Assembly (NCBI GenBank): GCA_965183835.1
Contig: CBCYME010000004.1
Location: 62,001 to 126,000, forward strand
Length of the DNA: 64,000 nucleotides
Source of the DNA: OMPR01 sp965183835
Lineage (GTDB): Bacteria > Pseudomonadota > Alphaproteobacteria > Rhodobacterales > Rhodobacteraceae
Direction of reading: 5' to 3'
Both the position numbers and the translations under genes were made by a program. Below are positions 18,352 to 26,370 of this stretch, piece by piece. Numbering within the stretch: the stretch's first letter is position 1; each line of letters starts with the position of its first letter. Under the pieces are notes generated by a model. That model worked only from the letters and a program-made list of their open reading frames with translations. It did not search any database and was not told where the DNA came from.

Positions 18352-19281
18352 TTAGGGTGTACCTACCCAGGCAATCACCAACGGAACGGTGGCGATGCTA
18401 ATCACGGTCGAAACAAGGATTGCTGCCGATGCACGGTGGGGGGCCACGCCATAGTGCGCGGCCAACATGTATACGTTACCTGCGACCGGCAATGCGGCAG
18501 CTGCGATGGCGACCGCTGCAGGGAACGCCGCAATGGGAAATACATAGATCAAAGCAGCAGCGACCAACAGCGGGTGTAAGACAAGTTTACAAAAGCTAAG
18601 CCACCCCGCGATGTGCATGCGTTCTGCGGATTTGCTGGCAAGAGAGGCCCCGATTGCAAACAACGCGCCGGGTGTAGCTGCGCCACCGAGAATGGTGAGA
18701 AAATCGTTCATCGGCTGCGGGATTGGGATTTGCAGAGCGGACCAGATCAACCCGGCAGAGATCGAGACAATCATCGGGTTTTTGACCAAGCCCAGCCCAA
18801 TCAACCGTGCGGTTTTCAGGGTCAATCGACCATCCCGCCCACCATTGATCAAAATGACAATGAGCGAAGAGAAAACCACCAGATCGACGGTCAGAACCAG
18901 CATAACAGGGCCAATCGCGGCCTCGCCAAACAACATGGCGAGCATTGGAAGCCCCAAAAACCCGACATTGCCAATGGCTGCGCATTGCGCCTCGACTGCG
19001 GCTGTCGGGATATCCAATCGACGAAAATAGGCCACGAGGGTTGCGATGGCATAGACGCCTGCGGTTCCCAGCAAATAGCCCAGCACAAGCCGACCGTTAA
19101 AGATCTCAGCAAAGGGCAGGTTGGCCGCAAACCGGAACAACATTGCCGACAGGGCAAAGAAGAACACGAATTTGGTGAGATAGGCCGTGGCCTCTTCGGT
19201 GAAGAAACGGGTGCGCCCGGCCCAGTACCCCAGGCCGATAATCACGAAAAACGGTAAGGTGCGCAGGAAGATCTCAACCAT
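18352..19281 (-). CDS. AEC-family transporter (auxin efflux carrier type)
   Basis: A 309-residue membrane protein with about ten hydrophobic segments in the inverted-repeat layout of the AEC/BART family. It begins LRTLPFFVIIGLGYWAGR, a typical AEC start. Bacterial members move malate, malonate or related acids, but specificity cannot be read here. It is 39 bases downstream of mbfA on the same strand, so read-through from the iron-controlled mbfA promoter is possible. Confidence 0.86.
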   Translation of the reverse strand: MVEIFLRTLPFFVIIGLGYWAGRTRFFTEEATAYLTKFVFFFALSAMLFRFAANLPFAEIFNGRLVLGYLLGTAGVYAIATLVAYFRRLDIPTAAVEAQCAAIGNVGFLGLPMLAMLFGEAAIGPVMLVLTVDLVVFSSLIVILINGGRDGRLTLKTARLIGLGLVKNPMIVSISAGLIWSALQIPIPQPMNDFLTILGGAATPGALFAIGASLASKSAERMHIAGWLSFCKLVLHPLLVAAALIYVFPIAAFPAAVAIAAAALPVAGNVYMLAAHYGVAPHRASAAILVSTVISIATVPLVIAWVGTP

Positions 19282-19320
19282 GGCGGATTGGTAACATGAT
19301 CTGACCGATCCGCAATGCCC

Positions 19321-20295
19321 TTAGCCGCTGCCGATCAGAATCCCGGCCCCCAGAACCAATGCACCGCCCAGAACCACCTGAAATGCAGCCCGGAAGAACG
19401 GTGTTTCCATGTATTTGTTCTGAATCCACGCAATCGCCCATAGCTCAATGAACACGATGAGAAACGCCAGAGAGGTCGCGGTCCAGAAATCAGGGATGAG
19501 ATACGGCAACGCATGGCCCAAACCCCCAACAGTGGTCATGACCCCAGAGGCGAGTCCGCGTTTCATTGGGGATCCACGCCCAGATAGCTCTCCGTCATCA
19601 GACGCGGCCTCGGTAAATCCCATCGAGATCCCCGCGCCCACAGAGGCGGCGACGCCAACCAGAAAGGTTGTCCACGTGTCCTGGGTGGCAAATGCGGTGG
19701 CAAAGATCGGCGCGAGCGTAGAGACAGATCCATCCATCAGCCCGGCCAAACCCGGCTGAACCCAAGTCAGGATAAATTGCCGGTGTGCGGTGGCGTCTTC
19801 GTCTGTCTTTATGTCGCCGCTTAGATGGGTTTCGCTCAGCTCGGCTGCGGTGTTTTGGTGTCCGGCTTCTGCGGCCGCCAGATCACCAAGCAATTTGCGC
19901 GTTGCACTATCGGTGGTACGCGCTGCGGCAGCCAGATAAAACCGTTCGGCGTCGCGCTCCATCGCTTCGGCCTCGCTGCGGATGCGATCAATGCCAAGGT
20001 TTTCGACCAACCAGATGGGGCGTCGGGCATAATACCCAGCCACATGTTCGCGCCGGATGAGCGGGATAACGTGACCAAACCGAGATTCGTGCAGCGCAAT
20101 GAGACGGGCGCGATGCGTGTCTTCTTCGGTGGCCATGCCATCAAAGATTTTCGCGGTGGCTGGAAAATCAGCCCGGAGTGTTTCAGCATAGCCGCGATAG
20201 ATACGCGCATCGTCTTCTTCCGAAGAGATGGCCAACGCGAGGACTTCTTGTTCTGATAGATCCCGGAACCGTTTTCGTTGGGCTAAAAATCTCAT
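19321..20295 (-). CDS. mbfA: Membrane-bound ferritin-like iron exporter MbfA (erythrin-VIT1 family)
   Basis: A 324-residue fusion of an N-terminal ferritin/rubrerythrin-like di-iron domain (ISSEEDDARIYRGYAE, MATEEDTHRARLIALHE) and a C-terminal VIT1/CCC1-like membrane domain. In Agrobacterium and Bradyrhizobium MbfA exports iron and is repressed by Irr. The ATG at 20295 has AGGTG at the right distance; the in-frame GTG at 20304 lies inside that ribosome site. An Irr-type palindrome stands 14 bases upstream of the start. The divergent gene is a TetR regulator. Confidence 0.93.
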   Translation of the reverse strand: MRFLAQRKRFRDLSEQEVLALAISSEEDDARIYRGYAETLRADFPATAKIFDGMATEEDTHRARLIALHESRFGHVIPLIRREHVAGYYARRPIWLVENLGIDRIRSEAEAMERDAERFYLAAAARTTDSATRKLLGDLAAAEAGHQNTAAELSETHLSGDIKTDEDATAHRQFILTWVQPGLAGLMDGSVSTLAPIFATAFATQDTWTTFLVGVAASVGAGISMGFTEAASDDGELSGRGSPMKRGLASGVMTTVGGLGHALPYLIPDFWTATSLAFLIVFIELWAIAWIQNKYMETPFFRAAFQVVLGGALVLGAGILIGSG

Positions 20296-20308
20296 TTCGC
20301 ACACCTGA

Positions 20309-20323
20309 TTAGAATGATTCTAA
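20309..20323. promoter_or_regulatory. Irr-type iron control element (ICE) at mbfA
   Basis: TTAGAATGATTCTAA is a perfect 6+3+6 palindrome, extended by A/T on both sides. It matches the ICE core (TTTAGAA-N3-TTCTAAA) bound by Irr in Rhizobiales and Rhodobacterales. It sits between the mbfA ribosome site and the divergent TetR gene. Irr repression of mbfA under iron limitation would be the expected outcome. Confidence 0.85.
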
Positions 20324-20374
20324 ATTAGTGAATTGCACGGCAAATACAACCGCCTTATAAAGTCGTTGAAACTG

Positions 20375-20386
20375 AACCGAACGGTT
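20375..20386. promoter_or_regulatory. Candidate TetR operator upstream of the TetR gene
   Basis: AACCG-AA-CGGTT is a perfect inverted repeat 36 bases before the tetR-type start, between a possible -35 (TTGAAA, 20366-20371) and an A/T-rich -10 region. It is a plausible autoregulatory site. Confidence 0.4.
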
Positions 20387-20422
20387 TATACGTTACTGCA
20401 TAGCTAAAATTCAGGAATCGCC

Positions 20423-21082
20423 ATGCCCGATACAGCCACTATCCTGCGTACGGGTCGAAAATTCGATCAGGTCTTGCGCGGGGCCCGAGATGTATTCATG
20501 GCAGATGGGTTCGAAGGCGCAAGCGTAGACGATATCGCGCGTGCCGCGGGCGTGTCCAAGGCGACGCTGTACAGCTACTTTCCGGATAAACGGCTGCTGT
20601 TTATGGAAGTTGCCCAGACAGAATGCACGTTGATGTCTGAAAAAATCGTGGCAATGATTGATGAAACCAAGCCTTTGCGCGAAGTGTTGATGGTAACTGC
20701 AGTTCAGGTTGTTGGGTTCCTGACATCTGAATTTGCGCAACAAGTGTTTCGGATCTGTGTCGCTGAGCGGGATCGATTTCCGGAATTAGGGCGCGCCTTT
20801 TATGCGGCGGGTCCAGAGAATGGCAAAGAGCGGATCAGTGAGTTTCTGCTGAAAGCTGTCGATAACGGAGAGTTGGTTATCGACGACATTCCTATGGCTG
20901 CAGAACAGTTTTCAGAGCTGTGTAAGGTCAAATTGTGGACCCGTGCAGTTTTTGGAATCCAAAGCCAATTCAGCGAAGAGGAGATCGAAGAAGTAGCACG
21001 GAACGCAGTGGATATGTTTCTTGCGCGATATCAACCCGTGGATCAGGTTGAGATGAACGGAACCACAAGCAGGAGTAGTTGA
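20423..21082 (+). CDS. TetR/AcrR-family transcriptional regulator
   Basis: A 219-residue regulator. The N-terminal helix-turn-helix is clear: FMADGFEGASVDDIARAAG and VSKATLYSYFPDKR (about residues 28-62). The C-terminal ligand domain resembles AcrR-type TetR proteins (FRICVAERDRFPELGRAFY). It is divergent from mbfA and its stop overlaps the next ATG (TGATG), so it is coupled to the small I78 inhibitor gene. The ligand and targets are unknown; a palindrome in its own promoter suggests autoregulation. Confidence 0.9.
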   Translation: MPDTATILRTGRKFDQVLRGARDVFMADGFEGASVDDIARAAGVSKATLYSYFPDKRLLFMEVAQTECTLMSEKIVAMIDETKPLREVLMVTAVQVVGFLTSEFAQQVFRICVAERDRFPELGRAFYAAGPENGKERISEFLLKAVDNGELVIDDIPMAAEQFSELCKVKLWTRAVFGIQSQFSEEEIEEVARNAVDMFLARYQPVDQVEMNGTTSRSS

Positions 21083-21357
21083 TGCGGTATGTTTTGCTGG
21101 CGCTCGTTTTGATGGCGGTCTGTATTCAGAGTGCCCTCGAAGGCGTGGCAGATGAAAACGGCTCGGATTTAGCCAGTTGCAATGGGCAAGAATGGCTTGC
21201 TTTCGTCGGGCAGCCGGCTGCGCAGCTTGACGGGAAATTGCCAGAGAATGCGCGGGTTGTTGCGCTAAATTCAGCAGTGACACAGGATTTTCGGCCTGAT
21301 CGCGTCAATGTTGATGTGGATGACGCTGGCATAATCACAGGCGTCCGCTGCGGTTAA
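21082..21357 (+). CDS. I78-family peptidase inhibitor-like protein, secreted
   Basis: A 91-residue protein with a signal peptide (about residues 1-24) and one small domain. The domain has the I78 pattern: an early Cys, GQPAAQLDGKLPENARVV, then DFRPDRVNVDVDDAG and a final CG, so one disulfide is likely. I78 proteins inhibit subtilisin- or elastase-like proteases. AGGAG precedes the ATG, which overlaps the TetR stop. Its 3' end overlaps the convergent cytochrome gene by 4 bases. The target protease is unknown. Confidence 0.82.
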   Translation: MRYVLLALVLMAVCIQSALEGVADENGSDLASCNGQEWLAFVGQPAAQLDGKLPENARVVALNSAVTQDFRPDRVNVDVDDAGIITGVRCG

Positions 21358-21800
21358 GGCGGCTTGCGATACGTTTTGTGACAGCTCAGGCAGGCGTGCA
21401 TCATGGGTTGCAAGCTTTGACGCAGTTTTCCTAAGTTTCGTGTATTGATCAGCTTGGCCTTTTGATTGGCGGATTTGGCGTGCGCTTTAAAGCCCCCCCA
21501 ATTGTCCCAAATTTTTTCGCGTGCGTTCGAAGCGGGGTCGCTTGGGTTGTTGCGAAATCGTTCTGGAATTTTGCGGGTTGTCTTTATCAGGGCCCGGCGG
21601 TTTGTTTTCGCTTGTTGTTTGTCAAACATGAGCCGCCCAGCTGCCATATCCACTAGCACACTCAGGGCGTGATGGGCGCTGCGCATCAGGGCAATGCGGT
21701 CTTTGACTCGTGGATGGCTGACAGCCATGATATCTTCGGCCAGGGTTGCCCCGTTTAGGCTTGTGAGCACAACGAAGAGACAGATAAAACAATACCGCAT
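21354..21800 (-). CDS. Cytochrome c' -like (class II) periplasmic protein
   Basis: About 148 residues. A signal peptide (MRYCFICLFVVLTSLNGATLAE) is followed by a four-helix type domain with the single haem motif CLSCHKTYR near the C-terminus, the place typical of class II cytochromes c. Such proteins bind NO or transfer electrons in the periplasm. The ATG at 21800 gives a standard signal peptide; an in-frame ATG at 21818 is possible and neither has a good ribosome site. It converges on the I78 gene with a 4-base overlap. Confidence 0.82.
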   Translation of the reverse strand: MRYCFICLFVVLTSLNGATLAEDIMAVSHPRVKDRIALMRSAHHALSVLVDMAAGRLMFDKQQAKTNRRALIKTTRKIPERFRNNPSDPASNAREKIWDNWGGFKAHAKSANQKAKLINTRNLGKLRQSLQPMMHACLSCHKTYRKPP

Positions 21801-22109
21801 AAGCTGACCATCCAGCATGGATGTTAGCAGGGTGTTAAAGCCAAAATTGATTTCAAATCAGTTCGATCGTGAACGAAGTGTTTTTCTGTGGGTGCAGACG
21901 ATCATGCGGTAGGGTCGTCTTGTGACCTTGTTTCATAGGCTTGATGTCTTGGGTGCAGCGTCAAATAGGGAAACGCGGCTTGTTGATCAGCGCAACTGGG
22001 TTGGATGCTTTTGAACAGATTCTGGCAATCCCACGAGAGCTTTTGTCACGGGTGTCGTATGACACTGCGGCAGGTCACATAGGATAGATTCCTAAGCGAA
22101 ACAGGACAT
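21801..22109. other. Intergenic stretch without a supported gene
   Basis: About 310 bases between the cytochrome c' start and the NIF3-like gene. No open frame here has a family match or a convincing ribosome site. It must hold the leftward cytochrome promoter and perhaps the rightward promoter of the NIF3-like gene, but I see no strong -35/-10 pair. Confidence 0.5.
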
Positions 22110-22141
22110 CGCATTTGGTTCAGGTGCCTGAACCAAATGCG
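22110..22141. repeat. Perfect 32-bp inverted repeat over the start of the NIF3-like gene
   Basis: CGCATTTGGTTCAGG (22110-22124) is followed by TG and then its exact reverse complement (22127-22141). The right arm encodes the conserved PEPNA of the NIF3-like domain and the left arm contains the likely TTG start at 22115. In RNA it would be a very stable hairpin over the start codon. Confidence 0.85.
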
Positions 22142-22500
22142 AACGTGTTTTGGCCGCAATCATTCGCCAAGACCCGGTGACTTGCGGTGATTATGATCAG
22201 GTCTCCTGTTCTATGCCCGGAATTCAGCGTTCCCGTTCAACGGGCGCTGGTTTTAATGCTGCGAAAAGGAGTACTGGCACGGTGCCTTGTGTCGAGCTTT
22301 CAGTGTTTTCCCCTGCCGGTCCCGACCAGTTGATTCGAATTATCAAAGAGATTTACGCAGTTCATCCCTATGAGGAGTTGGTTATTCAGGTCCTGCCAGC
22401 CTTGCGCGCCCGCCATCTGCACGGCATGGACGAAGACAATCCCAATCGATTCTGGAAACGAAAGACAGCCGACTGGGGGCCCAAGACCCATCGGCGTTAA
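22115..22500 (+). CDS. Stand-alone YqfO/NIF3-insert-like (CutA-type fold) protein, one frameshift
   Basis: The downstream frame (open from 22150) carries GDYDQVSC and AVHPYEELVIQVLP, the hallmarks of the YqfO domain found inside or next to NIF3 proteins and also as single-domain proteins of about 105-130 residues. The missing N-terminus, VQVPEPNANV, is present just upstream in another frame. Joining them needs one extra base at the T run near 22146-22149; the distance from VPE to GDYD is then the family's usual 18 residues. The likely start is TTG at 22115, inside a perfect inverted repeat. Function unknown. Either a base-calling error or a real frameshift. Confidence 0.6.
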
Positions 22501-22590
22501 GATGTGGGGGACGTGCAAATCCAGTTTCACCAAAGGGTGAACGCGTTGCGGCAGACTTGAATTTGGCGTCAGTTGTGCCAAGGTTGGGGG

Positions 22591-22941
22591 ATGAATATGC
22601 AGCCTCCCAGCTCAATGTCATCGGGACCGGCACCGATGCAGGTCGCTTTTGATCGCCGCGAACTGTCTGTGATATTATCTCTGTATGGCCGTATGGTCGC
22701 CGCGGGAGAGTGGCGTGATTACGGGATTTCTTGTTTGCGCGAGATGGCCGTTTTTTCCGTATTTCGCAGAACTGCCGAATACCCGCTTTATAGGATCGAA
22801 AAACGCCCCAAATTGCGGATGCGCCAAGGGATGTATTCGGTTGTGGGGATGGATGGTCAGATCCTGAAACGGGGTCAGGATCTGAAAACAGTTCTACGTG
22901 TGCTTGAGCGTAAATTGATCCGCTCTGTCAAATTGGACTAG
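22591..22941 (+). CDS. DUF2794 family protein
   Basis: A 116-residue cytoplasmic protein of a family confined mostly to alphaproteobacteria. Typical stretches are FDRRELSVILSLYGRMV, AGEWRDYGISCLREMAVFS and YPLYRIEKRPKLRMRQG, and it ends in VLERKLIR. The biochemical role is not known. The ATG at 22591 follows AAGGTTGGGGG; an in-frame upstream start at 22573 (TTG-type or GTG) adds six residues without support. Its stop overlaps the convergent NlpC/P60 gene by 4 bases. Confidence 0.9.
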   Translation: MNMQPPSSMSSGPAPMQVAFDRRELSVILSLYGRMVAAGEWRDYGISCLREMAVFSVFRRTAEYPLYRIEKRPKLRMRQGMYSVVGMDGQILKRGQDLKTVLRVLERKLIRSVKLD

Positions 22942-23672
22942 AGCCGTTTGTGTGCGGTGACTGGGCCGTTACCTTGGCTTTGAATGCGGTCAATGGCGGG
23001 GCCGAGTGGTTCGTATCGCACCGCCATGTGATAAGCGTTGGCGTGCAGCAAGGTACCGGCATCCGCGACCCAAGCCACATGTCCTTTCCAAAACATCAGA
23101 TCCCCGCGTTGAGGCGGTGTTCCGGGGGCTAATAGGGTTCCAACAATCTGTTCCTGATCAACACTATCACCGGGGCAAGCATGCCCACAGGCCAGCAAAG
23201 CAGCTTGCACCAAGCCAGAGCAATCCAATCCTAAGCGGCTGTTTCCGCCCCACAGATACGGGGTTCCAAGGAATTTGGCAGCAACCTCTACGGGGTCTGT
23301 GAGCAGAATTCCGGTTTCGGATAGGTGCGAGTGTGGGATATACCCGTACTCTGTTTCAACAAAGTCTCCGTTTGCGGATAACGCGGTAACACGGGACCCA
23401 AAGCTGAGCGACAATCGGTCGGGGCTTTTCATGTCTGGTCGGGCATAGGCGTGCGTGGCCAAGGTGCTGACCCAGTGGGTCGGCTCTTTATGTACGTTCA
23501 AAACTTCTGAGCGTACAAATCCTTCATAGGTATCTTTGTCCACGCGGACATGGCTCCAACCAGCGTTGGTGTCTAAGACTTCAACACTGTCACCGGCCAA
23601 GAGTTGGCGATCGCGTGGTCCGTCGGGGCGACGCAACAGGTCCACGACCGGAGGATGGATTTGGCGATGCAT
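22938..23672 (-). CDS. NlpC/P60-family peptidase with SH3-like domains
   Basis: A 244-residue protein. Two SH3b-like modules (about 15-60 and 75-120) precede a C40 NlpC/P60 catalytic domain. The nucleophile lies in LDCSGLVQA (Cys about 151) and the histidine in KGHVAWVAD. Family members cut gamma-D-Glu-diaminopimelate links in peptidoglycan, often in recycling when no signal peptide is present; none is visible here, so a cytoplasmic recycling role is likely. The start overlaps the aminopeptidase stop as TAATG, so the two genes are translationally coupled. Confidence 0.92.
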   Translation of the reverse strand: MHRQIHPPVVDLLRRPDGPRDRQLLAGDSVEVLDTNAGWSHVRVDKDTYEGFVRSEVLNVHKEPTHWVSTLATHAYARPDMKSPDRLSLSFGSRVTALSANGDFVETEYGYIPHSHLSETGILLTDPVEVAAKFLGTPYLWGGNSRLGLDCSGLVQAALLACGHACPGDSVDQEQIVGTLLAPGTPPQRGDLMFWKGHVAWVADAGTLLHANAYHMAVRYEPLGPAIDRIQSQGNGPVTAHKRL

Positions 23673-25055
23673 TACAGGTTCAACATCTCAGGCAACGCCG
23701 CGAGCAAGGCGCGTGGCCCTTGGCCCACACCGCCTTTGGGACGGGCAGAGGCGGCGACAGGTTGCCAGCCGTAGATGTCGAAATGCATGTAAGGCGTCGC
23801 GGTCACAAACCGGCGCAGGAACAGGGCAGCGGTTATTGATCCTGCGAACCCACCGCTGGGGGCGTTGTCAAGATCGGCATAAGCGGGCTCAATCATGGCC
23901 TCATACGGCGTGTGGAAGGGCAGCCGCCACACAGGATCTGCGGCCTTTGGCGCTGCTTTGGACAGAGCGACGGCATGATTTTCGTCATCCGTGTAAAATG
24001 GTGCAAGGTCAGGGCCGACTGCAACCCGCGCCGCGCCGGTCAATGTTGCCATCGAGATGATGAGATCTGGATTGTCTTCGTCTGCAAGAGCCAGCGCATC
24101 GGCCAAGACCAACCGCCCCTCGGCATCTGTGTTGTTGACCTCGACGCTCAACCCCTTGCGAGATGTAAGGATATCGCCGGGGCGGAACGCGTTGCCTGCC
24201 ACCGAATTCTCAACCGCTGGGATCAGAACACGCAATTGTAACGGCAGGTTCAGCGCCATGATCATACGGGCCAGCCCAAGAACATTGGCAGAGCCACCCC
24301 ATGTCTTTTTTCATCAGCAACATGCCGGCTGCTGGTTTTAGATCCAAGCCGCCGGTGTCAAAACACACGCCTTTACCAACCAGCGTCAACTTGGGTCCAG
24401 CTGCGCCCCAGTTCAATTCGATCAGGCGGGGTGCTTTTTCAGCGGCGCGTCCCACTGCGTGAATCATCGGGAAATTTTCAGACAATAGGTCGTCGCCCAA
24501 GACCGTTTTGCTGGTTGCTCCAAATTCCGCAGCAAGGGTTTCGGTCGCCAGCTGCAACGCGTCTGGTCCCATATCCTGTGCGGGCGTGTTGATCAGATCG
24601 CGAATCAGCGCCTCGGCGTTGGCTTGAATTTCAACCCGTACGGCATCAATGCCCTCGGGCGCGACCAAAAAGGCCGCGCTGGGCGATTGGGTGCGATAAT
24701 GGTCAAACATGTGGCCAGTCATCAGCCAACCAAAGCATTCAACCTCTAGCGCGTGTCCGGTCAGGCCCGAGGCAATACGGTAGGTGCCTTTGGGCAGGTT
24801 CGCCGCTGCGGCGGCCAAAACAAACCGTTTGCGCGCCCGTGTGTCTGCTGTGCCAAATCCGGCCAGTGCCATTACGACCGATCCATCGGATCCGGGGAGC
24901 AACACTGTTTGTCCGGCAGCGCCGGTAAATCCGTTGCTGTTTGCCCATTGGGAAACCTGCTCCCCTTGATCGGCAAGCCACGTGTCGCAGTTGGATTGAT
25001 CGACCACGTGGAGCGGTATGGCGTCTGGTGTCGGCGCGGCAAAGGTCAGGGTCAT
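23672..25055 (-). CDS. M17 leucyl-aminopeptidase-family protein, one frameshift
   Basis: The joined product is about 460 residues, a normal length for the PepA/PepB family of zinc/manganese aminopeptidases. The N-terminal part ends with GKGVCFDTGGLDLKPAAGM and LLMKKDMG; the C-terminal part continues MIMALNLPLQLRVLIPAVEN and NNTDAEGRLVLADAL, which hold the metal ligands and the catalytic Arg. The frame breaks at 24296-24299: the minus strand has GGGG where GGG (ATG GGT GGC TCT) gives the expected MGGSANVLGLAR. One extra base in a homopolymer is the simplest account. It is coupled to the NlpC/P60 gene (TAATG), which suggests cell-wall peptide recycling. Confidence 0.82.
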
Positions 25056-25125
25056 GCGATGGCTCTTTTCAAAAAGGACGGGCTGCCGTCAGATTACCCA
25101 CCGCTTCGCTGCCCGCAAGCCCCTG

Positions 25126-25516
25126 TCAGACCGATAAACCTTGCAAATCCCAGACGGCCGTTAACGACCGCTCCCCGACACGGATCAACCGGAACAAAGT
25201 TGCGGCAGTGGCCACATGATCCTCGTTGTCGATGGTTATGGTCACCTCTTTCGCAACTGAGGCCAAAGCAGACATGCCGATTTGTTCGGAAATGGCGATC
25301 AACGAACGCGCACTTTTGCGCAGATCCTGCCATGCGCGCTGTCGCCATAATCGGTTCGCAATGCGACAGGCGGACGGCCAGCTCTTCGATTGCCCGACAG
25401 ACCACGTCTTCGGCACCAGTGTCGCCAAGTTGATTGTACAACGCCCCAAGACGTTCAGAGTCCAAACGGACGGATTCAGTTTGATTAAGTGTGAATATCT
25501 TGTTCACCACAGTCAC
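25126..25516 (-). CDS. Small conserved protein of unknown function, one frameshift
   Basis: Two overlapping minus-strand frames together give one coherent, helical protein of about 128 residues: the first frame supplies RLGALYNQLGDTGAEDVVC and EELAVRLSHCE, the second LWRQRAWQDLRKSARS, LIAISEQIGMSALASVAKEV and SLTAVWDLQGLSV. The switch lies near 25351-25357, where one base too many (CC or AA) would explain it. I believe an ortholog sits next to the aminopeptidase in related genomes, from memory. There is no known domain. Start candidates are GTG at 25516, 25510 or 25507; GGGGTG precedes the last. Confidence 0.55.
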
Positions 25517-25662
25517 CCCAATTTACGTACCCCCACGGCACGTTTGCACCTTGAAGTCAGAGTGGTTTGCAAAAGGTTGCCAATCTGGCGCATAATCGCT
25601 CGAATTTTCTCTCAATCCTTTGTATGTGAGGGTCTGGGAGAGACAAAATCAGGGACTGATAA

Positions 25663-26313
25663 ATGGAATTTGCCAGACCTTTGCCCAGCTATCTGGTGCA
25701 ACGCTATCACGGCTGGAAAGCCACGGCGTATAAGGAAAACCAAGGGTGGTATCGACGTTTAGCCACCGAGGGCCAGCGCCCGCGCGCTATGGTCATCTCT
25801 TGCTGTGACAGTCGGGTGCATGTGACATCCATCTTTGGGGCTGATCAAGGCGAGTTCTTTATCCATAGAAATATCGCTAATTTGGTGCCACCTTATCAGC
25901 CAGATGGGGATCATCACGGCACCAGTGCAACGATTGAGTATGCTGTGACCGTGCTAAAGGTTTCGCATCTGATCGTTCTTGGACATTCGCAATGCGGTGG
26001 TGTTCAGGGATGCATCGATATGTGCCACGGGCATGCCCCAACGCTGGAAGCAAAAGAAAGCTTTGTTGGTCGTTGGATGGATATTCTGAAGCCAAAGTTC
26101 GAGCTGGTGCGCGATATCGAAGATCCCGAAGTGCAGGCCCGACAGTTTGAGCGTCAGGCGGTTGTGGCGTCGTTGGAGAATCTGATGACGTTCCCCTTTG
26201 TTGCCTCTGCAGTTCAAGAGGGATCAATGAGCTTGCATGGCCTGTGGACAGACATCGGCGAAGGTGGGTTGGAATGTTACGACCCCAAGGTCGAAAAATT
26301 CCAAAAGGTCTGA
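25663..26313 (+). CDS. Beta-class carbonic anhydrase
   Basis: A 216-residue cytoplasmic enzyme that interconverts CO2 and bicarbonate. The zinc ligands are clear: CCDSR (Cys47, with Asp49 and Arg51 forming the dyad) and GHSQCGG (His108, Cys111). HRNIANLVPPY is also typical. It is probably a type I beta enzyme feeding bicarbonate to carboxylases such as acetyl-CoA carboxylase. It is divergent from the small frameshifted gene and is followed by a bidirectional terminator. Confidence 0.95.
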   Translation: MEFARPLPSYLVQRYHGWKATAYKENQGWYRRLATEGQRPRAMVISCCDSRVHVTSIFGADQGEFFIHRNIANLVPPYQPDGDHHGTSATIEYAVTVLKVSHLIVLGHSQCGGVQGCIDMCHGHAPTLEAKESFVGRWMDILKPKFELVRDIEDPEVQARQFERQAVVASLENLMTFPFVASAVQEGSMSLHGLWTDIGEGGLECYDPKVEKFQKV

Positions 26314-26338
26314 GCTCGTTTCACTTAAAAAATTTGAG

Positions 26339-26366
26339 AATGGCGCCGGATCTCGGCGCCATTTCT
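26339..26366. terminator. Bidirectional terminator between carbonic anhydrase and DUF4139 genes
   Basis: AATGGCGCCG (26339-26348) and CGGCGCCATT (26354-26363) form a perfect 10-base-pair stem with a 5-base loop. A T-rich tail follows on the plus strand and AAAAAATT precedes it, giving a T run on the minus strand, so it can serve both convergent genes. Confidence 0.85.
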
Positions 26367-26370
26367 ATTT

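Noticed and set aside
20296..20304. GTG at 20304 as the mbfA start
   Set aside because: It is part of the AGGTG ribosome site for the ATG at 20295.
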